From: Cinnamomum chago
Lineage: Eukaryota > Streptophyta > Magnoliopsida > Laurales > Lauraceae
Length of the DNA: 64,000 nucleotides
NCBI GenBank assembly: GCA_038049695.1
Contig: CP142456.1
Coordinates: forward strand, 20,618,501-20,682,500
Direction: 5' to 3'
This document shows positions 34,817 through 44,089 of the stretch, piece by piece. Numbering within the stretch: the first letter of the stretch is position 1; each line of letters starts with the position of its first letter. The translations under genes and the position numbers were made by a program. The notes beneath the pieces are model-generated. The model saw only the letters and a program-made list of their open reading frames with translations. It did not search any database and was not told where the DNA came from.

Positions 34817-34913
34817 CCAAGAACAAGACAACCCCCATACGAACAGTCTTAGAAACCAAGCCCATAAGACCAACACTGCCTCCTCCATAAATGAGATCGA
34901 TTTTCCTTCTCAC
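34817..34913 (-). pseudogene. Captured exon of a LONELY GUY (LOG) cytokinin enzyme gene
   Basis: Minus-strand exon bounded by TTTCGCAG| and |GTATGA. It encodes RRKIDLIYGGGSVGLMGLVSK, the glycine-rich nucleotide-binding block of LOG cytokinin riboside 5'-monophosphate phosphoribohydrolases, which release active cytokinin bases. In the family this block starts an internal exon, as here. The catalytic PGGxGTxxE motif lies in a later exon and is absent. The second half (after SKTV) deviates from the usual HDGGRHVLG. One exon only; a captured fragment. Confidence 0.82.
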
Positions 34914-36590
34914 CTGCGAAATAAAACAAGTAATACAAAACACACACACACACAAAAGATTCAGAGCCTTGACATAAATTTGCACCAACAAGAACACCAT
35001 TTCTGTTTCTGAATTGCTACCACAAAAGACAATATTCTATTCAGGTTCTAACCTATCATCTACATGCATATTGACAAAAAGAAGAACAAGAACAAGAAGT
35101 ACAAGAAGAAAAAGAAGAAGAATCAGAATCTTGGTGAACCATCCATGGTGAAAGCAATAGGCTTCTCATCCGTGGTGATTCAACTTCCTAGAGATTCATA
35201 ATAATCTACAGAGAAACTAGTGTGCTCATAATATATCAAAATTCGTAAAGATTACATATGCATGACTAATGCAAACAAATATTTATTATTTAGAAAAAAA
35301 GGAAAATACTCAAAATTCATATAGAAATGAGTCATGAAATGAGAAAAGAGAACATACACCTAACTGAATTATGATACTTTCATTTAAACTACATAACAGC
35401 TAAACTAGACCTCATTCTAGCACTAAAGTTGTAACCCAACTGTACTTTCCAATAGATTAATTACATGTTTTTTTTAAACAAACTTTTCCACATTGGCAAG
35501 CAGCAAATTAGGCTGCACATCAACAACCAGTAAATTAGGCTGCAAGGACAAGTTTTGAATAGGAATCAACTCCGAAGCATACGTGGCTTTGCTTAAACAA
35601 AAACTTAAGACAACTTAAGATACATTCACCATAGCACAACAGAGAACAAGTGACTAGACCAAGTAGTTATTTAAAAAACTAAAATCATAATGAATAAAAG
35701 GGTTCTCTAGAGCATCGCTCCAAAACCACAATACAGAATCAGCATAAATCCATATGCAAGAAATTGTACTACAACAATAATAAGGTGAAACTAGAGTGCC
35801 ATTTACAAGACATAATTATTATATAGTTTCCAAAGTAGATTTGATACAATCTTTCAGAATATTTCTCAGCCCATAGATTTTCCATACATGGTAGTGCGGT
35901 GATTCAACCTAGTACATAGTCAAGCTTACACATTTGTTGTTCATAGCTGTGTGTTATCTCAACAAGTCTTCATTCAATCCCTGGGAAAACACCTTTTTCA
36001 CAGCATTGTAATCACTCCAAAAACCCTGCAAATTATTCCCATTTACAAACTAACATTCCACCAAAATAAACACAAGAGTAGGTTTTTTAATGTTTCTCCA
36101 TAGAGAATCTACTAAAAATAAATCCCAGCAGAAATTGGGGTTTATGAATCAAGAAAAAATAGGGTCTTTTAATCGATTAACACTTTCAGTGAAATTGATA
36201 AGAGAATGGAAGAATTGATGATGAAGAATAACATTATGTGAATGGAGCTTTTAAGAGGACGAATTACCTTAAAAACTTCTAAAGAGAGAGAAGATTGTGA
36301 TTGAGATCGTGTGAAATCTGCAAAAATAAGTATAATGTAGGGCCTAGGATTACTCAAGGAACCAATTCCGTTCTTTCACCCCAAAACCAAATCCAAATCT
36401 CACAAACTAAAAAACCCAGATCCAAAAATAAATAAATAAATAACCCTAAGTCCCCAAAAACTACAAAATGGAGCCCTGATTTCCATCTCTGTCCATATAT
36501 TCGAGGACCCCAAAAACCATGAAAATGAACGGAAAAAAAAGAAGCAAAGATTGTACCTAGAGATTTTGCAAAGAGCAGTTACGGTCTTTA
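34914..36590. other. CACTA interior, right part: no gene recognised
   Basis: AT-rich; the part after the LOG exon may be its upstream intron. No motif seen up to the small ORF at 36591. Confidence 0.4.
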
Positions 36591-36749
36591 ATGGCTAGCC
36601 CAAGCCGAGGAGGTTCTGGTAGGTCAGTCTTCAAGCAATCTCTCTGCTGTGACGAAATTGTTGCTGCTCAGATTGAGAGACATCCATTTCTTCAAGCTAT
36701 CACTCTGCTCGTTGACTCCTACATCATTGAGAAACTGAGAAGGGCGTAG
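36591..36749 (+). CDS. Small ORF of unknown nature near the right CACTA end
   Basis: A 52-codon plus-strand frame, ATG...TAG, starts MASPSRGGSGRSVFKQS and contains a Cys-Cys pair and a hydrophobic C-terminal half. It has no resemblance I can name. It stands out only because local sequence is GC-richer than its surroundings, like a first exon. It may be a captured exon piece or chance. Confidence 0.2.
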   Translation: MASPSRGGSGRSVFKQSLCCDEIVAAQIERHPFLQAITLLVDSYIIEKLRRA

Positions 36750-37199
36750 GGATTCAAGCCTCTGTGTGGAGAACCCACTGACTCATTTGCAGAGAAGACA
36801 ACATTGGTTTGATCTCAAGTTGCAGAGGGTTCCGTCGCCAGATCTATGTGTTGATAGTCGCTAGAGTAAGAGCGAAAGAAAAAAAGAAAATCCAAGCTGG
36901 GCTCTATTTGCATATCGAACATGCACGTCTCTCATTGAAGATGGAGGAGGCGCAGGGAGAACAGTAGGGAACGGAATAAAGAAGGGTGGGAAGTCTTTGG
37001 TTGTCTGGAAAGGAACGAAAAAAAGGGGGCATTAGTATGTTTTGTGTGTGTCGCGTTATAAAAAAGTGACACAACAAACCTCATTTTTGTTTACTCCTCC
37101 TCTAAAGTGACACATCAGACTATACTGTGTCACTTTGTTGTAAAAGCGACACAAAAGCTCATTTCAAAAGCGAGACTAAAAGTCCTTTTTTTTGTAGTG

Positions 37200-38834
37200 C
37201 GTGCGCGACAATCAAGAGGGGCGACCCTTTATAAAATAGGGACGCTCCCTTCCCTTTCTCCTCTTATTTCTACTTTTCGTCCGAAGGAAACCCTGCTGAA
37301 GAAGATACCTAGCTGAAGAAGACATCCTGCTAAAGACAGAACTTCGACGAACCCGTAGATTTCTCTCCCTTTGATTTCTACTCCTCGCTTTTCATTCTTT
37401 GCAATCCGTCACATCCCTCTCTGTGAGTTCTCTTCTCTGCTACTCTTCTTTTCTCTATCCCTTTTTCCTTTCGTCCAAAGGGTTTCCACCCCTCAGGTTT
37501 TTTTTTTTAGGTCTTGCTCTTTCTTCTCTGCCTTCTGCTCGCTTTCCCTTTAGCCTTTAGAAAATGGGAATCTACAGCCATTGGTTAGAGGGTCCCGCAG
37601 CCCTGGAGGGATTCAGGGTGGCATATGAAATACCAGCTGACGTTCTGGCGAAGTCCAATGACCTCCAGGGCCTCTTTAATGGCTTCACCATTTTTAAGGA
37701 TTGGATGCCCTTTCCTCTGGTGTCGGTATGTGAGGGTGGGGTTAGGTTCTCAATCCACCCGCTTCTCCGGTCCTACCTCAGCACGTGGCGGATATGCCCC
37801 TTCCAACTGATGCCTAATGGGTTCAAAATAATAATGGGCGTGGCGGAGTTGAACCAGATCCTAGATATCAACCTCGGGGTGCATGATATAGAGGATGTCT
37901 ATGACATCTGCAAGTCCGCGGGGGGCGAGGATTCTTACTATCTTCGGGTGAAGGCTAGGCGTCGGCCCTTGATTAACGCCCTGGAGGACTCAAGCAAATA
38001 CGCTGGGGATGACCGTCTACTGGTTTCGGGGAACTGGGAGTTCGGGGCGTCCGAGACCGAGGTGGCGCGGAGAATCCAAGTTCCGCGCAAACTTGGGACC
38101 CCTCTAAGTAAATACTCGCCTCCCCAGGCTACTTGTATTTGTTTCACTGCTAATCTGCCGAACTGATGCCCTCTATATTCTGCGCAGGTGTTCAACGAAG
38201 GAGGAGAGAGGCCGGCCTTGATCGTTGGAGGAGGAGCGACGCGTGGCTAGAGAAGATCTACCGCTACCACGGTCACCATGATCGGGCTTCATTTTCGTTG
38301 CTCGGATACAAGCCGCGGTACCAGTCTTACACCAGGAAGACTGCCGAGATCCCCCTTGAGCCGATAGGGGAGATCGTGCTCGCGCTTGCAGAGACCAATG
38401 GCCAGGCCTCGGAGCCCCAGGGCCTGATCTTAGTTGCAGACAGCTCCCCCAACCGAGACCAAGCGGAAGAGGAGATGGACGGGCCGTGCCCTCCTTTGAA
38501 GAACTTAGGTGCCATGATTCTCGGGGCCGAGTTTCCCCCGCCCCGAAGCGTGCCCCCAGCGGGCCTAGCGCTGCTCAAGGCTCTTCCGCCAGCGCCCCCT
38601 CCGGTTCCTCGGGCTCAGCAGGGACCTCCTCCTCTGCAAAAGGCAAGAGCGCGCCCCCCAAGCGGGCCTCTTCTCGGGTGGGGGCGCCTCACCCTCCTTC
38701 TCGGCCTCCGCTGCCCGTGGCCGAGCTTCTCTTGGCAGCGGAGTCTCTTTCTTGGCCTCCGCTACCCGTGGCCGAGTCTCCTTAGGCGGCCGAGAGCCTT
38801 TGGGCACAAAGGAGTGGTGCCAAACAACACGTAG
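37200..38834 (+). mobile_element. Right part of the Gypsy-type element (promoter, leader, first ORF)
   Basis: Continues the sequence broken at 28795. A TATA-like TTTATAAAATAGGG (about 37229) is followed by a CT-rich leader of about 320 bp and the ORF at 37564. GC content is high compared with the flanks. The element ends abruptly at about 38834; no integrase, reverse transcriptase or 3' LTR follows. Confidence 0.65.
37564..38834 (+). pseudogene. 'Putative gypsy type transposon' protein, N-terminal part
   Basis: The ATG at 37564 opens 200 codons. FTIFKDWMPFPLVSVCEGGVRF, LMPNGFKIIMGVAELNQIL and LGVHDIEDVYDICKSAGG match the pattern of the plant 'putative gypsy type transposon' domain found at the start of Gypsy-type polyproteins. 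An intron is likely at 38108-38187 (AA|GTAAAT to GCGCAG|GTG). After it the frame is disturbed: WLEKIYRYHGHHDR and a Pro/Ser/Ala-rich low-complexity tail are in different frames. A short duplication (GGCCTCCGCTGCCCGTGGCCGAG) lies near 38703-38785. Function in the element is unknown; the copy is broken. Confidence 0.75.
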
Positions 38835-40628
38835 ATGATTACCATATATATATATATAAGTAACACATAATCTAACCATATGTTTTTTATAACCAAATAA
38901 TGTCACCATATAAAAATGTTACAAGTTCAAAATGCACTTTAACAGCCAAACCATAAAAACCAGAATGTGTCTTTCTACCTCAATAATAAATCTTCAGATG
39001 ACCCCAAAAGAAAGAAATGAGTGGAAGAGGAGCATGCGAGAAATGGCTAGAACTTGACGTAGTATGTTGGACAATTCCTACATATAATTGCAAACATGTA
39101 TTATTGTTTATGTTATAATTGTATTACATGTTATTCTCATTGGTGTGTTGTAAGTTTATATTGTGCTTTCATTTATTATATTTGAGGCAATATTGTAACC
39201 AGTATCCAACCATCATGAACTTGGTCCTTGAACCTGTTTCTTACTATACCAGTGCCTTAATCAAATTTGATCATATTTAGAACAATGAAAAGAATACCAT
39301 GAAGTAGAGGCAAAAGATAAACAGCACATCTTTTCCTGCAGTCTTTACAAAGGAGAGTTCGGCCACTGGTGCTTCTTTTTTTTTTTTTTTTTTTGCGAAA
39401 AAGAAGGTGGTATTTTATTAGTAAAGGGGGAGTTACAACTGTGACGGTAAAAGATAGATACATGTTGCTGAACATGTATTGGTGGGTGGATTAAACCAGA
39501 GCCACCTGACTAATAAACGAAATATAGGGTGGTAACAAAACGTTTCCCAAAGGAACTACTCCAAAAGGGATATCTGAGGTGCCTTCCTTGTGCCTTAGAA
39601 AATCCAAAGTCGCTGCTGTCATGGTAACGGGCTGTCTGACCGCAACAGCCTATTGATGGTCGCTTCCTGGTCTGATGTACCTCCTTCGAGTGGTAAGTGT
39701 GGTACACACTGTTGTTCCTGCCTCCCATCCAATGTGTCCATTGGTACATTTTCATTTTTGTTAAGTTAGTACAGAATGGACTAACCACCAATATGGGCTA
39801 AATGCCACCTAGAAACAAAGAAAGTACACAAGCTCACATGTGCTTAGATTTGAGTTGTTTCTTCAACAATATCAGAACGTGGACCCTGTCTTTATTAGAT
39901 ATTGTGGGTTTAGATGCATCATTGTATCTTTAATGAAGTATACATGAGTAGATATACTTTCCAGACTTCAGCATGTCTTTTTTTTCACTTCATTGAAATA
40001 AGAGTCCAACATCCTTGTGTGTTACTTAAGAAGCATGCCTTGCAAATTATACTATATTAAGCTGGAGCGTTCTGGACTCAATTTTGAAATTCAGTTTCAA
40101 TTTTGATATGAAAAGTTATCTCCTTTTTTCAAATACTTCACATTCTCTCCCCACTATCTATCTTATGCAATGTCCACTCTTCACTTTTGAAGGTTCCACT
40201 TCTTCTTTTCTAATAACTCTCTTTATACCGCCATTTCTATTATCTTTCTTCCCGAATCCTCGTTGAATACCACTTAACTCTCATAGTATTCAAACATTTA
40301 CTTTTAACCTTTTTTTTTCTTTCTAAGATTTAGAAATAAGATTAGCAGGTGATGATTGTTTGGAGGTTTTCATTAGAAGGTAAGGAATCTATGAGTTAAT
40401 TTTCTTTTATTTTTATATTCCTTTTTATTTCAATTTGATTTTGTTTGAAGTTGTTTAGTCTTTTTATATACAAATATTTAATTTGTAATATTTGGATGTA
40501 GCTGTGCTCAACACGGGTTATTGTGCTAGTCTCATATTACTCGTATATGTGCTCGGCACAGGTTATTGTGCTAGTCTCATATTACACTTATATAAATCAA
40601 ATAATGCCCGTTCAAATGATTTAATTAA
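38835..40628. other. Non-coding stretch between the Gypsy-type element and the Sirevirus
   Basis: No gene. It holds an (AT)n run (about 38844-38858), the minus-strand LINE tail at 39372-39480, a 45-bp tandem duplication at 40504-40593 (GTTATTGTGCTAGTCTCATA twice) and otherwise AT-rich sequence. Confidence 0.5.
39372..39480 (-). mobile_element. 3' tail of a minus-oriented LINE
   Basis: Read on the minus strand: AACTCCCCCTTTACTAATAAAATACCACC, TTCTTTTTCGC and then about 20 A (poly-T on the plus strand at 39374-39393). This is how plant L1 3' ends look. No coding part is left. Insertion limits and target duplication were not found. Confidence 0.5.
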
Positions 40629-40633
40629 ACATG

Positions 40634-41446
40634 TAAAAATTCCTGGAGGGTTGATAAACTCAAACCTAACAGAAAGTAAAGAAAACCCAGCACAGATACT
40701 AATATGGAATTAAAAACCTAAGTTAATCAAGCAATCAATCAATAAGATGGACACCAGATTTTTACGTGGAAAACCCTGGAAAGGGAAAAAAACCACGGGA
40801 CTTAACACCGGTCCAGAAAGATCAAGCACTATAAACTCAAAGGTTACAAGATGAACTCACTCTCCTTTACAGTTGATCACAACCTAAGGACCACCGTGAA
40901 TCTTGCCGACGACCACGCCGTTCACCTTCTCCAGTACTTCAATCTCCACGCCTTAGACAAGACGAATTGGCTGGAAGATGGATGGGGATTCTCCAGATAC
41001 CAATACTTCAGCACATGAATCTCTCACAAGAACTCTCTGGAGGAAGTAAATCTCTCTTAAAATAATCTAGGGTTTTGATTAGAGAGAGGTTAGGTTTCTG
41101 AAGGGATTAAACCCTTAAATAGGCTTAGGAGTTCGTATGGGATAGTTTCAGTTTGAATGGGATTGAAAAACAGGGTTTTAGAAAGAACAGGAGAAAAAAT
41201 AGCTGACATCGCCGCTGTCCGATCGATCGGTCTGACTTTTAACTGAGAGTGTTTTTAGGGCGATCGATCGGACCTGCAGGCCGATCGATCGGTCTGTCTT
41301 TGTGGCTGATTTTTCACGAATTCCCTGTTTCTTGCTGAATTGGAGTTCTTCTTCAACACGAAGTGGTCCATCTAAGAATTGTAAAATACATAGAATCCCA
41401 TGTTTTGTCCACCCAATGAATTAGCCAACACTCAAAAATACTTACA
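40634..41446 (-). repeat. 3' LTR of the Sirevirus
   Basis: Minus-strand reading starts TGTAAGTATTTTTGAG and ends ...AATTTTTA, where the other LTR ends TTTTCA (terminal CA mutated). Three CGATCGATCG palindromes lie at 41217-41232, 41260-41274 and 41279-41294, upstream of a TATA-like CTATTTAAGG (about 41113-41122). Confidence 0.95.
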
Positions 41447-41460
41447 ATCTCCCCCTTTGG
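41447..41460 (-). promoter_or_regulatory. Polypurine tract of the Sirevirus
   Basis: On the minus strand CCAAAGGGGGAGAT directly precedes the TGTAAG start of the 3' LTR, the place and composition of the plus-strand primer. Further purine tracts (AAAAAGGGGGAGACTT near 41694 and a GGGGGAG-type run near 43587) lie upstream. Confidence 0.88.
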
Positions 41461-41826
41461 CAATTCATGGACAAAACAACTAATACAATGAGTCTACCCA
41501 AAAACTACCCATTCAAAGAAAATACTTGAGCAAAAACAACGATATCCAATGCTGATACCTGCAATACCTGTCACCGAAAATCTTTGACAGAAGATCAATT
41601 CAAGCACACAAATATATATATAATATAAAGTGCAGAGATATGCAGTGCAGATATAAATAAAGAACAGTGAATGTAAAAGATCTAAGTCTAAGTCTCCCCC
41701 TTTTTGGCCATAAATTGGCAAGGGGAATCAAAAGTAACTGCAATGATAAAAAGAGAGAATACTGCAGACAAAAACAGAAAACAAGCAAAGTAAATGTCCT
41801 AGGGCAACATCATAAAATTTGAGGGG

Positions 41827-42933
41827 CTACTGAGGCGGAGGAGGGGGGAATCGATGTAAGAGAGTATCCAGCTTTTCCGCAATCAGGTTGGTGCCAAGAT
41901 GGAGTTGCTGCATCTGAGAAAACACATCTTGAAATTGGGAGTCCATCCGATGCTCAAGTAGCTCGATCTGGATGGACTGATCTAGAAGGCGATTTTCCAA
42001 GTCTTGAAAACAGGGAGGCACAGCAGCCTCAAACTGATGATCCACTTGAGCAGCTTCTTCTTCTTGAAGTGGAGCTTCATCACCACTATCATCAACATGA
42101 GCAGACGAAAGACTGACAGTGCGATATGTAATGGGGCCTCTCCCTCTTACCAGTGAATCAGATGGCCCAGGGGCTACTCCTCTAGATAAGAGTATGCGAG
42201 TAATGAGAGCTCCGTATGGCAGAGAAGTTGATGCAGCACCTAGAGGGGCAGCCAACATATGCTTAAAGATGGTGAGGGGAACATCGATAGACCGCCCAGT
42301 CCCAATCAAATATAACAAATAGCCGGTATCACTAATCACCTCTGAATATCTCCCCTTTGGGTGAAGATTAAAACACACAAACAGATTCAGCATTCGGTAT
42401 GACGGAGTGAGAAACTTCTGCTTCAAAGTGCCACCTGGCCATGTAGTCTTCCGACCGGCAGTAAGTGTTGTGACAACTTCATCCCAATCAGTATTGTCAA
42501 CAGGGTCTTCCATATCATCAGGATCTGGCTCAGGAGTCAGGTATTCTGCATCAAGACTCCTATCAATCTGAAGAAATTGGGCCAAGAAGGTTGGAGTGAT
42601 TTCCACAATTGTTCCTCGAACAAACGACTTGAAAGATTCATCTCCAAAGTCATGAAAGTTGTTGTAAAATTCCTGGACCAACGACCCATAGCATGTGGGG
42701 TCAAAGACATAGAGGGAATCCCATTCCCTTTCGCGAAGCCACTGACTAAAATCAATTTCGATCTTTGCCAATCGAGTTGGACGCTCAACAAGGACTTGCT
42801 TCTTGGAAAAGATACTTGTAAATGGATTTTCCTTTACTAAACTCTGAAATCTAGAAGCATCAAAAGTAGGTGCAGATGATGAGCTTCCACGATGGCAAGA
42901 TTTCTTGCGAGGTTGAGAAGTTTTTGGAACCAT
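41827..42933 (-). CDS. Env-like ORF of the Sirevirus (putative plant transposon protein)
   Basis: 368 codons, ATG at 42933, open to the stop at 41827. It starts with a basic Ser-rich segment (KTSQPRKKSCHRGSSSS), has a middle globular part (FSQWLREREWDSLYVFDPTC, FVRGTIVEITPTFLAQFLQI, KFLTPSYRMLNLFVCFNLHP) that resembles the 'putative plant transposon protein' domain, then an acidic stretch and a C-terminal heptad-like region (LENRLLDQSIQIELLEHRM), ending PPPPPQ. I see no signal peptide and no clear membrane segment, so 'env-like' describes position only. An intron in its leader (42963-43227) and an upstream promoter-like segment are likely. Intact. Confidence 0.8.
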   Translation of the reverse strand: MVPKTSQPRKKSCHRGSSSSAPTFDASRFQSLVKENPFTSIFSKKQVLVERPTRLAKIEIDFSQWLREREWDSLYVFDPTCYGSLVQEFYNNFHDFGDESFKSFVRGTIVEITPTFLAQFLQIDRSLDAEYLTPEPDPDDMEDPVDNTDWDEVVTTLTAGRKTTWPGGTLKQKFLTPSYRMLNLFVCFNLHPKGRYSEVISDTGYLLYLIGTGRSIDVPLTIFKHMLAAPLGAASTSLPYGALITRILLSRGVAPGPSDSLVRGRGPITYRTVSLSSAHVDDSGDEAPLQEEEAAQVDHQFEAAVPPCFQDLENRLLDQSIQIELLEHRMDSQFQDVFSQMQQLHLGTNLIAEKLDTLLHRFPPPPPQ

Positions 42934-42962
42934 GGATTTCTTTGGGACAATTCACCAAACAC

Positions 42963-43227
42963 CTGGAGTGCAAGAACAGAGAACAATATCCAACATGCAA
43001 TCTTAGAAAATGAGCATCCAAAAATGGATGTACAATCCACTCCCCACTGAGTACAGTCAAATAGAGATAGAAAGATGAAACTATTGCACACACTTGTCAA
43101 CTTAAATCTCCACAACAACCAACTCAACAATAGCAACATAGTCTAAGCACCCAAATCAACAACCAAAATCACAAACTAGACAATGAAGGGAAATGGAAAG
43201 AGAGAAATGTAAGAGGAGAGAACATAC
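42963..43227 (-). other. Probable leader intron of the env-like ORF
   Basis: On the minus strand TCCAAG|GTATGTTCTCTCC (donor at 43227) and CACTCCAG|GTGTTTGG (acceptor at 42963) flank 265 bp of AT-rich sequence, leaving a short leader before the ATG at 42933. Both sites are strong for plants. This is prediction from sequence only. Confidence 0.5.
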
Positions 43228-43329
43228 CTTGGAGCAAGCAATCCCTAAAAAAATCCGAGAAGGAGAATGATCAAATGGTGCTAGGGCAGAGGAATGGAAA
43301 CAAAAAAAAAAGAGGAAGATAACAAAAGA

Positions 43330-43420
43330 AAAGCAAACGAACTGAACTGGTTTTTAAAACATGACTGACACGATGGCCGATCGATCGGTCTAATCAGGCC
43401 GATCGATCGGTCCTGGTCCA
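43330..43420 (-). promoter_or_regulatory. Promoter-like segment upstream of the env-like ORF
   Basis: Two GACCGATCGATCGGCC palindromes (43376-43390 and 43397-43412), spaced like the pair in the LTR U3, are followed on the minus strand by a TATA-like GTTTTAAAAACC (about 43347-43358) and a CT-rich leader. The copy of an LTR-type arrangement just ahead of the third ORF suggests its own promoter. Confidence 0.5.
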
Positions 43421-44089
43421 GAACTGAGAAACGAGCCAGAAAGAGAGGGAAAGAGCTGGGTGTGTCCCTTTTGATCATACACTGACTCTTGTACCAAGCA
43501 TAAGTGTGTAGGAGTGAGTGAGCATTGTGAAAAACATAGTCTGTTCTAGGATTAATGATAGGATCACACACAACAGACTCAACTCCCCCTTTTTTTTTTT
43601 TAACAAGTGACTGTGCAATGTCTAGGTCTCTTAAACTTTCTAAATAACCCAAGTAACGAGCATTCAGCCAATGACTCCCAAACCAGATGGCTTTAGGGCA
43701 CTAAGCATGGAAATACCTCGACGGGCTTACTGGCTCGGGTTAAAAAGGCTTCAAACCCAAACTTGTCACTGAATATTAACAATTAAATACCATCATGGGT
43801 GACTTTCACACTAATGAGTATGGTAGCCTTCTCTAATGAAACTTTTCAATCATATAGCAGCTATCACACATACTCGTAGGTAGTCCTGATCCTCCGGCAA
43901 TTTTTTTTTTTTTTTTTGTTTTTTTGTTTTTTTGTTTTTTTTTGAGAGAGAGAAGAGTACTGATAATGTGCAATAAACCATAACCATCAAACTATGAGGA
44001 AATTTTAGTGCACAAAAAAAACTTAAGCTTGGCAAATAAGATCAATGAATCACAAGAGAGGGAAACCACTAAAAGATGGGGGAAAAAAA

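Larger units (their letters stand above)
28796..37199. mobile_element. CACTA (En/Spm) transposon with captured gene fragments
   Basis: The left end CACTACAAAAAAAA and the right end (reverse complement CACTACAAAAAAAA) are perfect 14-bp inverted repeats. The flanking 3 bp are CAT (28793-28795) and CGT (37200-37202), explicable as one target duplication with a CpG transition. Subterminal repeats AAAGTGACAC/GTGTCACTTT occur at least five times at the left (28824-29100) and four at the right (37061-37150), both orientations. No CACTA transposase is recognised, so it is non-autonomous. It carries minus-strand exons resembling PPR and LOG genes. Size 8404 bp. Confidence 0.93.

Noticed and set aside
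35885..35900. Possible right end (GGTAGTG) partner for the CACTA-like end at 30216
   Set aside because: No shared subterminal repeats next to it and the flanking 3 bp (CAA and CGG) do not match.
42119..42322. Plus-strand frames opposite the env-like ORF and gag-pol
   Set aside because: Antisense shadows of long coding frames.
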